Source: Synechocystis sp. PCC 7509 (GTDB lineage: Bacteria; Cyanobacteriota; Cyanobacteriia; Cyanobacteriales; Chroococcidiopsidaceae). From it: a stretch of DNA of 64,000 nucleotides. The stretch lies in the NCBI RefSeq assembly GCF_000332075.2, contig NZ_ALVU02000001.1, positions 2,926,324 through 2,990,323 on the forward strand, given 5' to 3'. Below, one piece after another: positions 13,643 through 23,168 of the stretch; the first letter of the stretch is position 1, and each line of letters starts with the position of its first letter. The position numbers were made by a program, and so were the translations under genes. A model generated the notes under the pieces. That model was not told where the DNA came from. It saw nothing but the letters and a program-made list of their open reading frames with translations, and did not search any database.

Positions 13643-15796
13643 ATGAGAAAGCGTGTTCAACAAAAAATAACTATAAACAAAAAGTCGACTGTAACCTACT
13701 CTATTAAAAGCAATAATCCAGCGATATCTTCAAAAAATATTGATATATCATCACCAGATTCGTTTTTTGTAACACAATCTTTACAACAATCAATAAATTG
13801 TTTGAATCAATTAGATTCCTTACAAAAATCACTAATTAAGTTAATGCACAGTCAAGAAGATTCCCAATCGTTAGGTCAAAAAATTAATCAAATCGTTGTG
13901 CATAGCTCCGACACAGAAACAATGCTACAACAAATTTCCCAAACGTTGGCAGAATCCTTTGGCGTAGATGGCTGCTTAACTACAGTTATAGATGAAGATG
14001 GACAGCCTCACCAAATTGGTTATTGGTATAAGGAAGAGTTTGTAACAGTATTACAACAATGGCAATCGAGGGAACTTATAGCTTTACTCCCAAATCAATC
14101 CGAGTTAATTGCAATTGAGCGCTTGCAAACTACGGAAACAGAGTATTTGACTCCATCCCAAAACAAACCTTTGCCTTTTCAGTCGGTTTTAAGCATCCCA
14201 ATTTGTTTTCAAGGCAAGCAAAACGGATTAATTACTTTATGGCGACTTCATCCTTACCAGTGGAGCGATTACGAGCAAGAGCGCGTTCAAAAAGCCGCCG
14301 AATCTTTACCTATCGTCTTAGAGCAAATTAGCCAAGCTAATTCGATCGCCTCGTTAAAACAGTTTGTACACACCTCTACTCAGTATCAAAATGCGGTCAA
14401 CCAGCTAACTATGGCAAGCCGAAACACGTTAGATTTAGACCAAATTCTTCAATTAGCAATCTCTGGAACATCTCAGTCTCTGCAAGTGGAGCGAGGCTTA
14501 ATTATTACTTTAAAATATAGCGATTTACTTTTTAAAAATCGTCCTAAACACATTATTCCCAAAGCTAAAATTACTGTTATCTCTGAATGCAAAAATAATT
14601 TTGGTTCACCTACGCCTATTAATATAATTAATTTTTCAGATCAATTATGCGATGATTCAAGCACTTTAAATAAAACTTTTTGGTTGAGTGAATGTTTTTT
14701 ATGTCAACAGGCATTAATAAACGCTCCAGAACCATTTATTTCTAATTTTAATAACGATATTGAGATTAACAAGCATCAATCTAAAATTAATCCAGTTTTA
14801 AATATTATCAATTTGCCTTCTGTACTAATGTTTCCTCTAGAAAATCAAGGAACTGTATTTGGATTTTTATTAATGCAAAATTCTTACTCTCGGACATGGA
14901 AACCCGAAGAATTAGCCTTATTAGAGTTGGTCAGCGTTCAAGTCAGTACAGCAATTATTCAAAACCAAACGCTGCGCCAAGTCCAAAATCTTGTAGAAGA
15001 ACGTACTGCTCAACTGCAACGTAGCTTAGAAGTACAATCAAAATTATACGAAAAAACTCGGCAACAAATCGATCAGTTAAGGCAAATGAATAAGATAAAA
15101 GATGAGTTTATCGATACAATTAGCCACGAGTTGCGTACTCCTTTAACTAGCATGAATTTAGCTATTCGGATGTTGCGTACACCAGGAATTTCTGTAGAGC
15201 GCAAATCAAAATATTTAGATATCTTAGAACAGCAATGTACTCAAGAAATAAACTTAGTTACCGATTTGCTTAGGTTACAAAAGCTAGAATCTAATCAAAC
15301 TCCGCTTAATCTACAAATTATTAAAATTAGCTCAAAGCTGAATGACTTAGTTCAAATTCATACCGAAACCTGGTCACAAAGGGGATTGAATATTACAGTA
15401 ACTTTACCGGAAAGACCTCTAAGTTTACAAACTGATGCAGATAGTTTCGATCGCATACTGCATGAATTATTGACTAATGCCGGAAAATATGCAGACTCTG
15501 ATACTAATGTAAGTGTACGAGCTATTCAACAAGGCGATCGCATTATCATTAGTGTTACTAATATTGGAGCAGCAATCGCTCCAGAAAATGCTACTGATAT
15601 TTTTGATAAATTTCGTCGCGGTCATGGAGTTACAGACAAAGCTATTAAAGGTACGGGTTTAGGGTTAGCTCTTGTCAAAAGTTTAGTACAGCACTTAAAT
15701 GGAACTATTGAAGTTGCTAGTACACCGATTGAGCAGTCATCCTCTGCTTGGGTTTGTTTCACTCTCACTTTACCTCAGCTACCTGTACCTAATTAA
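13643..15796 (+). CDS. GAF-domain sensor histidine kinase
   Basis: This 717-aa cytoplasmic kinase has a polar N-terminus (1-90), a first GAF domain (about 95-220), a second, expanded GAF domain (about 255-445, with a low-complexity insert rich in Asn/Ile), a coiled-coil linker (LVEERTAQLQRSLEVQ) and the kinase core. The phosphoacceptor motif is ISHELRTPLTS and the ATP-binding domain has LHELLTNAGKYA (N box) and GTGLGLALVKSL (G2 box). No membrane segment is predicted. The second GAF lacks the Cys-His pair of a bilin-binding phytochrome, but it does hold an ECFLCQQ cysteine pair of unknown meaning. No response regulator is adjacent. The next gene, 17 bases on, encodes an SRPBCC lipid- or pigment-binding-like protein, so the two probably form an operon. 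Confidence 0.9.
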   Translation: MRKRVQQKITINKKSTVTYSIKSNNPAISSKNIDISSPDSFFVTQSLQQSINCLNQLDSLQKSLIKLMHSQEDSQSLGQKINQIVVHSSDTETMLQQISQTLAESFGVDGCLTTVIDEDGQPHQIGYWYKEEFVTVLQQWQSRELIALLPNQSELIAIERLQTTETEYLTPSQNKPLPFQSVLSIPICFQGKQNGLITLWRLHPYQWSDYEQERVQKAAESLPIVLEQISQANSIASLKQFVHTSTQYQNAVNQLTMASRNTLDLDQILQLAISGTSQSLQVERGLIITLKYSDLLFKNRPKHIIPKAKITVISECKNNFGSPTPINIINFSDQLCDDSSTLNKTFWLSECFLCQQALINAPEPFISNFNNDIEINKHQSKINPVLNIINLPSVLMFPLENQGTVFGFLLMQNSYSRTWKPEELALLELVSVQVSTAIIQNQTLRQVQNLVEERTAQLQRSLEVQSKLYEKTRQQIDQLRQMNKIKDEFIDTISHELRTPLTSMNLAIRMLRTPGISVERKSKYLDILEQQCTQEINLVTDLLRLQKLESNQTPLNLQIIKISSKLNDLVQIHTETWSQRGLNITVTLPERPLSLQTDADSFDRILHELLTNAGKYADSDTNVSVRAIQQGDRIIISVTNIGAAIAPENATDIFDKFRRGHGVTDKAIKGTGLGLALVKSLVQHLNGTIEVASTPIEQSSSAWVCFTLTLPQLPVPN

Positions 15797-15813
15797 AAAA
15801 CTTCTAAACTTTT

Positions 15814-16428
15814 GTGACTAAACAACCAAACTTTGAATCAACATCCGATTTATCTAGCGATGAAACTGCTGATATTGGAATTCTATCTAGTTTACCTCCC
15901 CAAGAACTATCATCGTTACTCGATACGGTAGACGTTCAAATAGAGCAAGTGTCAGCAAGACAAAGACAAATCTCTGCCAAAATTCCCATTTCTCAAGCTA
16001 TTGAACCAATTTGGCAAGTATTGACAGATTATGAAGCTTTAGCTGACTTTATTCCCAATTTATCTATTAGTCAGCGCTTAGAGCATCCAACCGGGGGTAT
16101 TCGCTTAGAACAAGTTGGGACGCAACGCCTACTGCGGTTTAACTTTTCAGCGCGTGTAGTTTTAGACTTAGAGGAACAATTTCCTCATGAGATACACTTC
16201 AATTTAGTAGAAGGTGACTTAAAAGCTTTCTCTGGGACTTGGCGGTTACAACCCGACACTCTGTCACCGCAAATTGTCACTAATCTTTTTTATACAGTAT
16301 GTGTTTTACCCAAGCGGACAATGCCAATATCAATTATTGAACGTCGTTTAGCTAATGACTTGCGTCTAAATTTGTTGGCAATTCGTCAACGAGTCAATAA
16401 TTTGTATGGAACTATTGGTAATCGCTAA
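15814..16428 (+). CDS. SRPBCC (START-like) family protein
   Basis: This 204-aa protein starts at GTG 15814, 17 bases after the kinase stop. Its core (ISAKIPISQAIEPIWQVLTDYEALADFIPNL near residues 52-85) is the signature of the polyketide-cyclase/COQ10-like SRPBCC fold, which forms a deep hydrophobic pocket. The N-terminal 45 residues are acidic and probably disordered. Cyanobacterial relatives occur widely and are often annotated as cyclase/dehydrase without proof. Linkage to a sensor kinase suggests a ligand-related or membrane role, but this is inference. A strong terminator follows. Confidence 0.85.
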   Translation: MTKQPNFESTSDLSSDETADIGILSSLPPQELSSLLDTVDVQIEQVSARQRQISAKIPISQAIEPIWQVLTDYEALADFIPNLSISQRLEHPTGGIRLEQVGTQRLLRFNFSARVVLDLEEQFPHEIHFNLVEGDLKAFSGTWRLQPDTLSPQIVTNLFYTVCVLPKRTMPISIIERRLANDLRLNLLAIRQRVNNLYGTIGNR

Positions 16429-16455
16429 TTTAAACTGCGAATTTTATAATTAAAT

Positions 16456-16490
16456 AGGGTGCTGTATCTTAGATACAGCACCCTATTTTT
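16456..16490 (+). terminator. intrinsic terminator after the SRPBCC gene
   Basis: A 13-bp perfect stem, AGGGTGCTGTATC with GATACAGCACCCT, has a three-base loop and is followed by ATTTTTT on the plus strand. It ends the kinase-SRPBCC transcript just before the oppositely oriented tRNA-Glu. Confidence 0.9.
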
Positions 16491-16492
16491 TA

Positions 16493-16565
16493 TACCCCCA
16501 GGGGAATTCGAATCCCCGTCGCCTCCGTGAAAGGGAGGTGTCCTAGGCCTCTAGACGATGGGGGC
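16493..16565 (-). tRNA. tRNA-Glu(TTC)
   Basis: The 73-base minus-strand unit has acceptor GCCCCCA/TGGGGGT, anticodon loop CTTTCAC (anticodon TTC) in a CCTC/GAGG stem, T stem GGGGA/TCCCC with loop TTCGAAT, and discriminator A. All stems pair. CCA is not encoded. In cyanobacteria this tRNA also feeds tetrapyrrole synthesis through glutamyl-tRNA reductase. Confidence 0.95.
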
Positions 16566-16657
16566 CTCAAACTTGCACTTTTACAAATATAATAAATTTA
16601 CGCGCTGGTGTCAACACTAAATTGGCTAAATATAAGAAATACTTTTTTGGCTGCTCC

Positions 16658-16936
16658 TTACCCAAGCTCGGAGGAGTTACGCAAGCGCATTAGCTGGCGG
16701 CGCATTTGGGGCGAAGCTTCAACTTCTGAGATTTCTTGAGTCTTAACTAGCGATTGTAGTGGTTCGAGATAGTCGTCTGCACCAATGATAAATGATTCAA
16801 TGAGAAAGTCTAGTAGTTCGCTCGGATTCCTAAATACAGTTTTGTCTTCGATTAATCTAAACTTCAGATGTATTTCACACTCGTATACACCAACTTCTAT
16901 TTTTGTTTGTTGTAGTGATGCTTTGTCCGACTTCAT
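16658..16936 (-). CDS. small conserved protein resembling Npun_R1517 heterocyst-related family
   Basis: The ATG at 16936 gives a 92-aa protein; a longer frame starts at 16963. Sequence features are VGVYECEIHLKFRLIEDK at the start, an acidic middle helix (LLDFLIESFIIGADDYLEPLQ) and a basic C-terminal motif SPQMRRQLMRLRN. I recall this pattern from a family described in Nostoc punctiforme as linked to heterocyst differentiation (Npun_R1517), but members also occur in unicellular strains, so it does not prove heterocysts here. No domain with a known mechanism is visible. It is monocistronic, with about 680 bases of empty DNA upstream. Confidence 0.6.
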   Translation of the reverse strand: MKSDKASLQQTKIEVGVYECEIHLKFRLIEDKTVFRNPSELLDFLIESFIIGADDYLEPLQSLVKTQEISEVEASPQMRRQLMRLRNSSELG

Positions 16937-16963
16937 TTTAAATAAATCCTGATTTTGCAGCAA

Positions 16964-17649
16964 GTGGGCATTAGTTTTCGGCTAGAGCAAAAGTAATTTA
17001 GCTTTTTATGTATTTCAACTAAGACAAGCAAGTTAGACAAATTTACTTTGGGTTAATAGCATTGTCATCAAACTATCTAGCTGAATTTTGTTTGCAGCCA
17101 AAAATTACATTAATTGAGCTTACAATTACTATTATTCAGCTTTTAAAGGGAAATATAATAAAGCTTATGTAAGGAATTTGTAAGTCTTTGAAAATATTTT
17201 TAAAAGTGCTACTTTTATTGAGATGCTTGGGTTACAGTCATTACTAATTTATTATGTTTACTGGTATATATTGATGCTGCTTCGATAACATAAATATTTT
17301 GACAGCACCGATAAAACCCTTATTTAGCAATAATAGTGCTAGTTTTAGTCAAGTTATTAACTAGGAGCTAGAGCTATTTGATACTGCTCTTAAAAATAAT
17401 TATTTTAAAATTCAAATAGAATAAAATCGCGTGTTTTTTCCAGCTATTAGTACCTCTTAAAACCAAATGAACAGGTGTTTCTATTGATTCATTAATTACA
17501 AAATTATGCCACAGTAATTACACGGAATTTGCTTGTAAATCAATTAGTATTTAACGCGATCGCCATAGCAAATTAATCCAGTGAATTCACTTACAGCAAT
17601 AACAAAATTTTAAAAAAGATATAATGGAAAATTTAACTTGAGGTGAGAC
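16964..17649. other. intergenic region upstream of leuD
   Basis: About 690 AT-rich bases without a gene. A -10-like TATAAT (17620-17625) and a GAGGTGA ribosome site (17640-17646) lie just before leuD. One HIP1 octamer is at about 17556. No convincing -35, hairpin with T-run, tRNA or known small RNA was seen. Confidence 0.4.
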
Positions 17650-17652
17650 TTG

Positions 17653-18201
17653 ATGAGCAACTCAATTCGTGGTGTGATTTTTGTTGTTGATGACAATATA
17701 GACACTGACCAAATTATTCCTGCCGAGTACCTAACGCTAGTTCCCTCTAAGCCAGACGAGTATGAAAAGCTAGGTAGTTATGCCATGATTGGTTTACCCG
17801 ATCGCTTTGGTGAATTTATTGCCCCAGGCGCAACAAAAACAATTTATCCAATTATTGTGGCGGGCGAGAATTTTGGGTGTGGTTCTTCACGGGAACACGC
17901 GCCGATTGCTTTGGGTGCGGCGGGAGTTGCGGCAGTAATTGCTCAATCCTACGCGCGGATATTTTTCCGTAATTGTACGGCTACAGGCGAACTTTATCCG
18001 TGGGAATCCCTAGAGCGTTTGTGTGACGAGTTTGTAACTGGACAAGAAGTTACAATCGACTTTGAGCAAAATCGGCTAATTAACCATACTCTAAACAAAG
18101 AGTATCAACTCCAGTCCTTGGGAGATGTCAAGCCTGTAATTGATGCGGGGGGAATTTTTGCCTATGCTCGTCAAACGGGTATGATTGCCAAGGCTGAGTG
18201 A
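17653..18201 (+). CDS. leuD: 3-isopropylmalate dehydratase small subunit
   Basis: This 182-aa protein is the swivel-domain small subunit of the aconitase-type isomerase in leucine synthesis. It contains the conserved DDNIDTDQIIPAEYL near residue 15, ENFGCGSSREHAPIAL near 75 and YARIFFRNCTATGELYP, the residues that close over the substrate in the large-subunit cleft. The form is the short, archaeal/cyanobacterial-like type. The ATG at 17653 follows GAGGTGA at good spacing; a TTG one codon earlier is less likely. The large subunit (leuC) is not adjacent, so the genes are dispersed, as in many cyanobacteria. ndhM follows 48 bases downstream. Confidence 0.92.
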   Translation: MSNSIRGVIFVVDDNIDTDQIIPAEYLTLVPSKPDEYEKLGSYAMIGLPDRFGEFIAPGATKTIYPIIVAGENFGCGSSREHAPIALGAAGVAAVIAQSYARIFFRNCTATGELYPWESLERLCDEFVTGQEVTIDFEQNRLINHTLNKEYQLQSLGDVKPVIDAGGIFAYARQTGMIAKAE

Positions 18202-18249
18202 TAGTTTAAGATAAGGTGAAGTGCTAAGGTTTATTAAGAATTTTTACCT

Positions 18250-18597
18250 ATGGAAGAGCAATTACTCAAGTCTACAACTCGCCATATTCGGATTTTTTCA
18301 GCAGAAGTTAATACTGATGGCGAACTTGTTCCTAGCAATCAAGTTCTAACTTTGGATGTCGATCCAGATAATGAATTCAATTGGAACGAAGACGCTTTGC
18401 AAAAGGTGTATCGCAAGTTTAACGGGTTTGTAGAAGCCTCTAGTGGTGCAGATTTGACTGACTATAACTTGCGGCGGATTGGCTCGGATTTAGAGCATTT
18501 TATCCGTAGTCTTTTACAAAATGGTCAAATCAGTTATAACTTGAACGGACGAGCGATTAATTACAGTATGGGCGTACCCCAAGTGTCCGTTGATTAA
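18250..18597 (+). CDS. ndhM: NAD(P)H-quinone oxidoreductase subunit M
   Basis: This 115-aa protein closely matches the cyanobacterial/chloroplast-specific NdhM subunit of NDH-1. The body [58 protein letters not shown] and the tail NYSMGVPQV are diagnostic. NdhM sits on the cytoplasmic arm of the complex, where ferredoxin docks during cyclic electron flow and respiration. It is soluble, with no membrane span. It may be read with leuD from the same promoter (48-base gap) and is followed by a perfect hairpin terminator. Confidence 0.96.
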   Translation: MEEQLLKSTTRHIRIFSAEVNTDGELVPSNQVLTLDVDPDNEFNWNEDALQKVYRKFNGFVEASSGADLTDYNLRRIGSDLEHFIRSLLQNGQISYNLNGRAINYSMGVPQVSVD

Positions 18598-18610
18598 AGT
18601 CTGTCCTAAG

Positions 18611-18640
18611 ATAAATGGCAGCTTGCAAGCTGCCATTTAT
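18611..18640 (+). terminator. perfect 30-bp palindromic terminator after ndhM
   Basis: ATAAATGGCAGCTTG followed by its exact reverse complement forms a 15-bp stem with almost no loop, 14 bases beyond ndhM. It can act on both strands, between ndhM and the oppositely oriented small gene. Confidence 0.75.
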
Positions 18641-18675
18641 TGTAAAAACTTTTTTGAAATTAAGGCTGCTACTAA

Positions 18676-18939
18676 TTACCAAACTCGTTCGCCGTTTTCG
18701 TCCACTCTTGCTTGACGAATCACATCCGAGATTTCTTCAGCATCTTTAACATGATGCAATGCTTTTTCTGCGCCGTCTGGTTCTTCAACGACAAAATAAG
18801 TCGGTACAGTAATATGATCGCCCGTAATATCAGGAGAATCTACAGCAATTTGTTTTGACTTTTCTTCAATACTTTCTGGTTTATCGCTAATTACATCACC
18901 AGGGTTTACTGAACGGTGTGTATCTTTTTCGTTACTCAT
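18676..18939 (-). CDS. small acidic hypothetical protein
   Basis: This 87-aa protein is hydrophilic and acidic. The first half (SNEKDTHRSVNPGDVISDKPESIEEK) is probably disordered. The second half (ITVPTYFVVEEPDGAEKALHHVKDAEEISDVIRQARV) could form a small alpha/beta fold. I do not recognise a family. It lies alone and convergent to ndhM. A gene is likely because the frame is open with good composition and a clean ATG at 18939. Confidence 0.55.
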   Translation of the reverse strand: MSNEKDTHRSVNPGDVISDKPESIEEKSKQIAVDSPDITGDHITVPTYFVVEEPDGAEKALHHVKDAEEISDVIRQARVDENGERVW

Positions 18940-19135
18940 AAGTTCAATTTGAGAAGTTTTTATCTTGATTTAAGAGTAGATAACGATCGCCTTAGTTCGC
19001 ATCTTTCCAATGGTGTAATTAGTAGGCGATCGCAGTTTATACCCTTTCATTCCTAAGCTTGGAACATTCTGGCTATATTGTTAAAGTAAATTATTTTCGC
19101 CAAATAGTTTAATCGCTCAATAGTTAGCAATCAAA

Positions 19136-20299
19136 TTACTCAGATTTAGAAATCGCCATAACGGCATTTTGACCGCCAAAGCCAAAACTAAAACATAAAA
19201 CTTGTTTAGTTTGATTTTGGCGAGATTTAGTAACTAAATTTAGATTAAATTCCGGTAGTTGTAAGCCTACATTAGGCGGTAATACTTGTTGCTGCAATGC
19301 TTCTAAACAAAAAGCCGCCCCTATAGCTCCCGAAGCGCCTAAAGTATGACCTGTAGCGCCTTTTGTCGAACTAATAGCTACACTTTGGGGAAAAATATCT
19401 GCAATCAATTGAGCTTCATGGCGATCGCCTTTTTGAGTTGCTGTACCGTGGGCGTGAATATAATCAATGTCTGTAGGTAAGAGATGCGATCGTTCTAAAC
19501 ATTGCTTAACTGCTAACTTCGCACTTTGTCCTTGAGGTGAAGGTTGAGATGCATAATAAGCATCACTTGTCAAGCCAAATCCACGAATTTGTCCATAAAT
19601 TCGCGCCGATCGTTTCCATGCCAACTTAGCTGATTCGAGTACCAAAACCGCCCCACCTTCTCCTAATACCAAACCCTGACGGTAGTGATCAAACGGAAAA
19701 GATCCCGTTGCTGCCATTGCTCCCATTTGCTTAAATCCTGCTAGGGTCAGGGGTGTAATTGGTGCTTCAACGGCTCCAGCGAGGACGCGCTGACAACGTC
19801 CGGTTTTAATTAGTTCAAAAGCTTGAAAAATTGACCAAATACCCGTTGCACAAGCTGCCATCGGTGCAAGCACGGGAACCAGAGACGCGCCAATTTGTCT
19901 AGCTACAGCGATCGCATTCATGTGAGGCAAAATCTCTAAGCAATCGCTGTCAAATTCATTATTAAGAGCAAACTTTTTAGCTAGTAATTCCCACGAGGCT
20001 TGATAGCTGCGACTAGAACCAATTACCACACCGCAATCAGTTAAGGGTATATTTAAGCCAGAATCGGCGATCGCATTGCTAACAACTTGGGAAGTTAAAG
20101 TTTTTAGACAAATGGGTTGATCGCCAATTAAACCTAAAGGGAGCGGTGGAAGTTCAGGAAAAGGCTGATGTAGTTTAATAGCAGAATTTCCTGCTATTAG
20201 CTGCTGCCAATTAGCTGCTAAATTATTCCCCAAAGCCGAAACTAAACCAATACCTGTAACAACAACGTCTTGATTGTCCACTTGATTAAAAAAAGACAT
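19136..20299 (-). CDS. beta-ketoacyl-ACP synthase (KAS) family protein
   Basis: This is a 387-aa thiolase-fold condensing enzyme. The active-site cysteine is in MAACATGIWSIF near residue 160, the catalytic histidines are in HAHGTATQKGD and KGATGHTLGASG, and GFGGQNAVM is near the C-terminus. It is somewhat shorter and more divergent than the main FabF of cyanobacteria (about 415 aa), so it is probably the second KAS paralogue, often with an unproven role in fatty acid or secondary lipid synthesis. The ATG at 20299 is chosen since the protein then starts MSFFNQVDNQDVVVTGIGLV. No acyl carrier protein gene is adjacent. The cyclophilin gene lies upstream on the same strand (45 bases). Confidence 0.9.
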   Translation of the reverse strand: MSFFNQVDNQDVVVTGIGLVSALGNNLAANWQQLIAGNSAIKLHQPFPELPPLPLGLIGDQPICLKTLTSQVVSNAIADSGLNIPLTDCGVVIGSSRSYQASWELLAKKFALNNEFDSDCLEILPHMNAIAVARQIGASLVPVLAPMAACATGIWSIFQAFELIKTGRCQRVLAGAVEAPITPLTLAGFKQMGAMAATGSFPFDHYRQGLVLGEGGAVLVLESAKLAWKRSARIYGQIRGFGLTSDAYYASQPSPQGQSAKLAVKQCLERSHLLPTDIDYIHAHGTATQKGDRHEAQLIADIFPQSVAISSTKGATGHTLGASGAIGAAFCLEALQQQVLPPNVGLQLPEFNLNLVTKSRQNQTKQVLCFSFGFGGQNAVMAISKSE

Positions 20300-20344
20300 G
20301 GTGTTTTGCCATGCCTTGATTAACAATTAGTTTTACTACTAACT

Positions 20345-21124
20345 TTACTTACCGCCGTTTTTTAAATTTTCCGCTCCAGAAGTGACTTTCGCTGAATCAA
20401 TGCGATCGCCTTGTTGAATTTTATCTACTACATCCATACCGCTAGTAACATTGCCAAAAACCGCGTAACTGCCATCTAAAAAAGCTAAATCTGCTAGGGC
20501 AAAGTAGAACTGAGAGGAAGCCGAATCGGGAGATTGCGATCGCGCCATTGCTACAGCGCCACGAAGATGCTTTAACTGGGGCGAACTCGTAATCTCACTA
20601 TAAAGCGGAGATTTTGCTCCTTGGGGAGTGATTTCTAAAGGAATCCGGCGTTCGCTGCCAGTATTGGGATCAATGAAACCACCGGTACCTAATCTTTCGG
20701 TGGGAAACTTAGGATCTTTGCCTTGAGGATCGCCGCCTTGAACTACAAAGGGTTCTGGAGTTCGGACAACGCGATGAAATACTAAGCCATCGTATACGCC
20801 TCTTTGAACGAGGTCTACAAAATTACCTGCCGTGATCGGCGCATTTGTACCATCAACTTCAATCGTAATTGGTGCGCCTTTAACGGTCATTACTACCGTT
20901 GCTTTGCCTGTGAGGGTTGGTAAATCTTTCATTAGTGGGCTAGTTGCTTGAGTAGGTAATGTTGGCGTTTCTGAGCTTGGGGTGCTGATTGTCTCTTGTG
21001 CTGGTGAGACTAGGGGAGTATTTTCCGATGCTACGCGATCGCTTGGCGTACATCCCCCGATGGCGATCGCCGCCAAGAGTATAAACGATATTAAACAGGA
21101 TTGAATTTTTAGCTGCATTGCCAT
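20345..21124 (-). CDS. cyclophilin-type peptidyl-prolyl isomerase, lipoprotein
   Basis: This 259-aa protein has a signal peptide with a lipobox ([10 protein letters not shown], Cys at about 25), so it is predicted to be membrane-anchored outside the cytoplasm (periplasm or lumen). A Pro/Ser/Thr-rich linker follows. The cyclophilin core from about residue 75 has [30 protein letters not shown] and [20 protein letters not shown]; the catalytic Arg (FHRV) and Gln (QFYF) are present. It assists folding of exported or thylakoid-lumen proteins. It is placed between ycf4 and the KAS gene on the same strand, 31 bases from ycf4. Assignment is secure; the client is unknown. Confidence 0.93.
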   Translation of the reverse strand: MAMQLKIQSCLISFILLAAIAIGGCTPSDRVASENTPLVSPAQETISTPSSETPTLPTQATSPLMKDLPTLTGKATVVMTVKGAPITIEVDGTNAPITAGNFVDLVQRGVYDGLVFHRVVRTPEPFVVQGGDPQGKDPKFPTERLGTGGFIDPNTGSERRIPLEITPQGAKSPLYSEITSSPQLKHLRGAVAMARSQSPDSASSQFYFALADLAFLDGSYAVFGNVTSGMDVVDKIQQGDRIDSAKVTSGAENLKNGGK

Positions 21125-21155
21125 TGTTATTTAATCACAGTCTCAATTAAGTATT

Positions 21156-21746
21156 TTATAGCCCTTCAATTTGGACTTTCAAAAATCGCGCTAGTTCCGC
21201 CGCTTGATTTTCAAGTTCTGTTAATGATAACGGTTGACCCACACGGGATAAAGGAATGTCTCGCCGACCTTTGACACGCAGATACAAGCCTCGCCGGGGA
21301 TTTATCCCTTCTTTGATATCTACCTTAACTGCTTGCACGTCTTGAGTTTTACAGTTGATTTCAATTTGACGGTTTTTCCCCAAAAATCCCCAACGAAAGA
21401 TTTTAACAGCGCCCGTTTCAGTATTAAATTCGTTGTAACCGCCGCCGACATCTAAAATAATTACCATCCAGAGGTAGGAGGCTAAAAGCAATCCGGCGAT
21501 ACCGTAAAAACCCATTGCAATCCCTTGGGGGACAAAAACTAGCTCAGTGGGGTTAGCAAAAGGTAAAAAATTTACTTTCAGGTAACTAGAGAGCGATGCT
21601 AAGAAAAAGCCTGTAGCTCCTATAGAAACAACTGTTGCCCACCAGTAATTGCTAAATCGGCGCGATCCCAAAATAGTTTGACGGAGGACGGACGATGTTA
21701 TATCCCCAACCGGGGAATTACCTGGATTAGCAGTAGATACGCTCAT
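21156..21746 (-). CDS. ycf4: photosystem I assembly protein Ycf4
   Basis: A 196-aa form starting at ATG 21746 agrees with the family length. Two adjacent membrane segments ([21 protein letters not shown] and [20 protein letters not shown]) are followed by a soluble C-terminal domain with the conserved [14 protein letters not shown] and [23 protein letters not shown] stretches. Ycf4 acts as a scaffold in early photosystem I assembly on the thylakoid. An upstream in-frame ATG at 21779 would add 11 residues. It is divergent from psbD, separated by about 330 bases that should hold promoters for both, a familiar arrangement of photosynthesis genes. Confidence 0.96.
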   Translation of the reverse strand: MSVSTANPGNSPVGDITSSVLRQTILGSRRFSNYWWATVVSIGATGFFLASLSSYLKVNFLPFANPTELVFVPQGIAMGFYGIAGLLLASYLWMVIILDVGGGYNEFNTETGAVKIFRWGFLGKNRQIEINCKTQDVQAVKVDIKEGINPRRGLYLRVKGRRDIPLSRVGQPLSLTELENQAAELARFLKVQIEGL

Positions 21747-21779
21747 TTGGCTGAAAAAGGTATTTAAAATAGGATTCAC

Positions 21780-22112
21780 TGCAAGTTTAGCGGCATAAAT
21801 AGGGCGAAAGCTGGAGAAACTTGTGTCAAATTGTAAATATTTCTGATATTAATTATATTAATAGGCGGATGCTAAACACCTGATAACTACTGTGGGAATC
21901 GGGATATTAGCATAAGTAATGTGATAAATTAACAAACATTAAGCAGCGATACACTGGACTACCATTTGCTGGCAGTAGCAGTTAGGCAGACCGAAAGAGA
22001 AGATTTTTTTAATCTACTCATAAATCTCGAAAGCTTTTAGCAATTGAGAATGACTTAATGTTAATTCCTCAGAAACGTTGCAATTTTTAGTAAACGAGAG
22101 GATTTTAGATCG
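21780..22112. other. divergent promoter region ycf4 / psbD
   Basis: This 333-base region separates ycf4 and psbD. It is AT-rich, with TATATTAAT-like stretches near 21855. A GAGAGG purine tract lies 13 bases before the psbD ATG. No operator or riboswitch structure could be identified by eye. Light-responsive promoter elements are likely but not resolved. Confidence 0.4.
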
Positions 22113-23168
22113 ATGACAATTGCAGTTGGTAGCGCACCGAGTCGCGGCATATTTGATACCGTAGACGACTGGTTAAAGCGCGATAGATTTGTATTTGTAG
22201 GCTGGAGCGGAATCCTACTATTCCCCTGCGCCTACATGGCTCTAGGCGGCTGGTTAACAGGGACAACCTTTGTCACCTCTTGGTATACTCACGGCATCGC
22301 TAGTTCCTACTTAGAAGGAGCAAACTTTCTGACCGTAGCGGTATCAACCCCCGCCGACAGCATGGGACACTCCTTGCTGTTTTTATGGGGACCAGAAGCT
22401 GGATGGAACTTTACCCGATGGTGTCAGCTAGGGGGACTATGGGCATTTGTCGCCCTGCACGGAGCCTTTGCCTTAATCGGATTTATGTTGCGTCAGTTTG
22501 AGATTGCCCGCTTGGTCGGGATTCGTCCTTACAACGCCCTAGCATTTAGCGCCCCGATTGCGGTATTTGTGAGTGTATTTCTCATGTATCCCTTGGGACA
22601 ATCATCGTGGTTTTTCGCGCCATCCTTTGGGGTAGCAGCAATATTTAGATTCTTGCTATTTTTCCAAGGATTCCACAACTGGACACTTAACCCCTTCCAC
22701 ATGATGGGAGTAGCCGGAGTATTAGGAGGAGCGCTATTGTGTGCCATTCACGGCGCAACCGTAGAAAATACCTTGTTTGAGGATTCCGAGCAATCCAATA
22801 CTTTCCGCGCCTTCAATCCGACTCAAGCGGAAGAAACCTACTCGATGGTGACGGCAAACCGTTTTTGGTCGCAAATATTTGGGATTGCCTTTTCCAACAA
22901 GCGTTGGTTGCACTTCTTTATGTTGTTTGTACCCGTAACCGGATTGTGGATGAGTGCGGTGGGCGTAGTTGGTTTAGCCCTAAACTTACGCGCTTACGAT
23001 TTCGTTAGCCAAGAATTACGGGCGGCGGAAGATCCAGAGTTTGAGACTTTTTACACCAAAAACATTTTGCTGAATGAGGGCATCCGCGCTTGGATGGCTC
23101 CTCAAGATCAGCCTCACGAACAATTCCAATTCCCTGAAGAGGTTCTACCACGTGGAAACGCCCTATAA
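22113..23168 (+). CDS. psbD: photosystem II reaction centre protein D2
   Basis: This 351-aa D2 protein forms the PSII core with D1 and binds pheophytin, the quinone QA and the non-haem iron. Conserved stretches such as [55 protein letters not shown] (split here by the histidine ligands) and the C-terminus [11 protein letters not shown] are all intact. Five membrane helices are expected. It is one residue shorter than the usual 352 because the N-terminus reads SAPSRGIF. It overlaps psbC by 17 bases, as in nearly all cyanobacteria, and the two are co-transcribed. The ATG has a purine tract GAGAGG upstream. Confidence 0.98.
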   Translation: MTIAVGSAPSRGIFDTVDDWLKRDRFVFVGWSGILLFPCAYMALGGWLTGTTFVTSWYTHGIASSYLEGANFLTVAVSTPADSMGHSLLFLWGPEAGWNFTRWCQLGGLWAFVALHGAFALIGFMLRQFEIARLVGIRPYNALAFSAPIAVFVSVFLMYPLGQSSWFFAPSFGVAAIFRFLLFFQGFHNWTLNPFHMMGVAGVLGGALLCAIHGATVENTLFEDSEQSNTFRAFNPTQAEETYSMVTANRFWSQIFGIAFSNKRWLHFFMLFVPVTGLWMSAVGVVGLALNLRAYDFVSQELRAAEDPEFETFYTKNILLNEGIRAWMAPQDQPHEQFQFPEEVLPRGNAL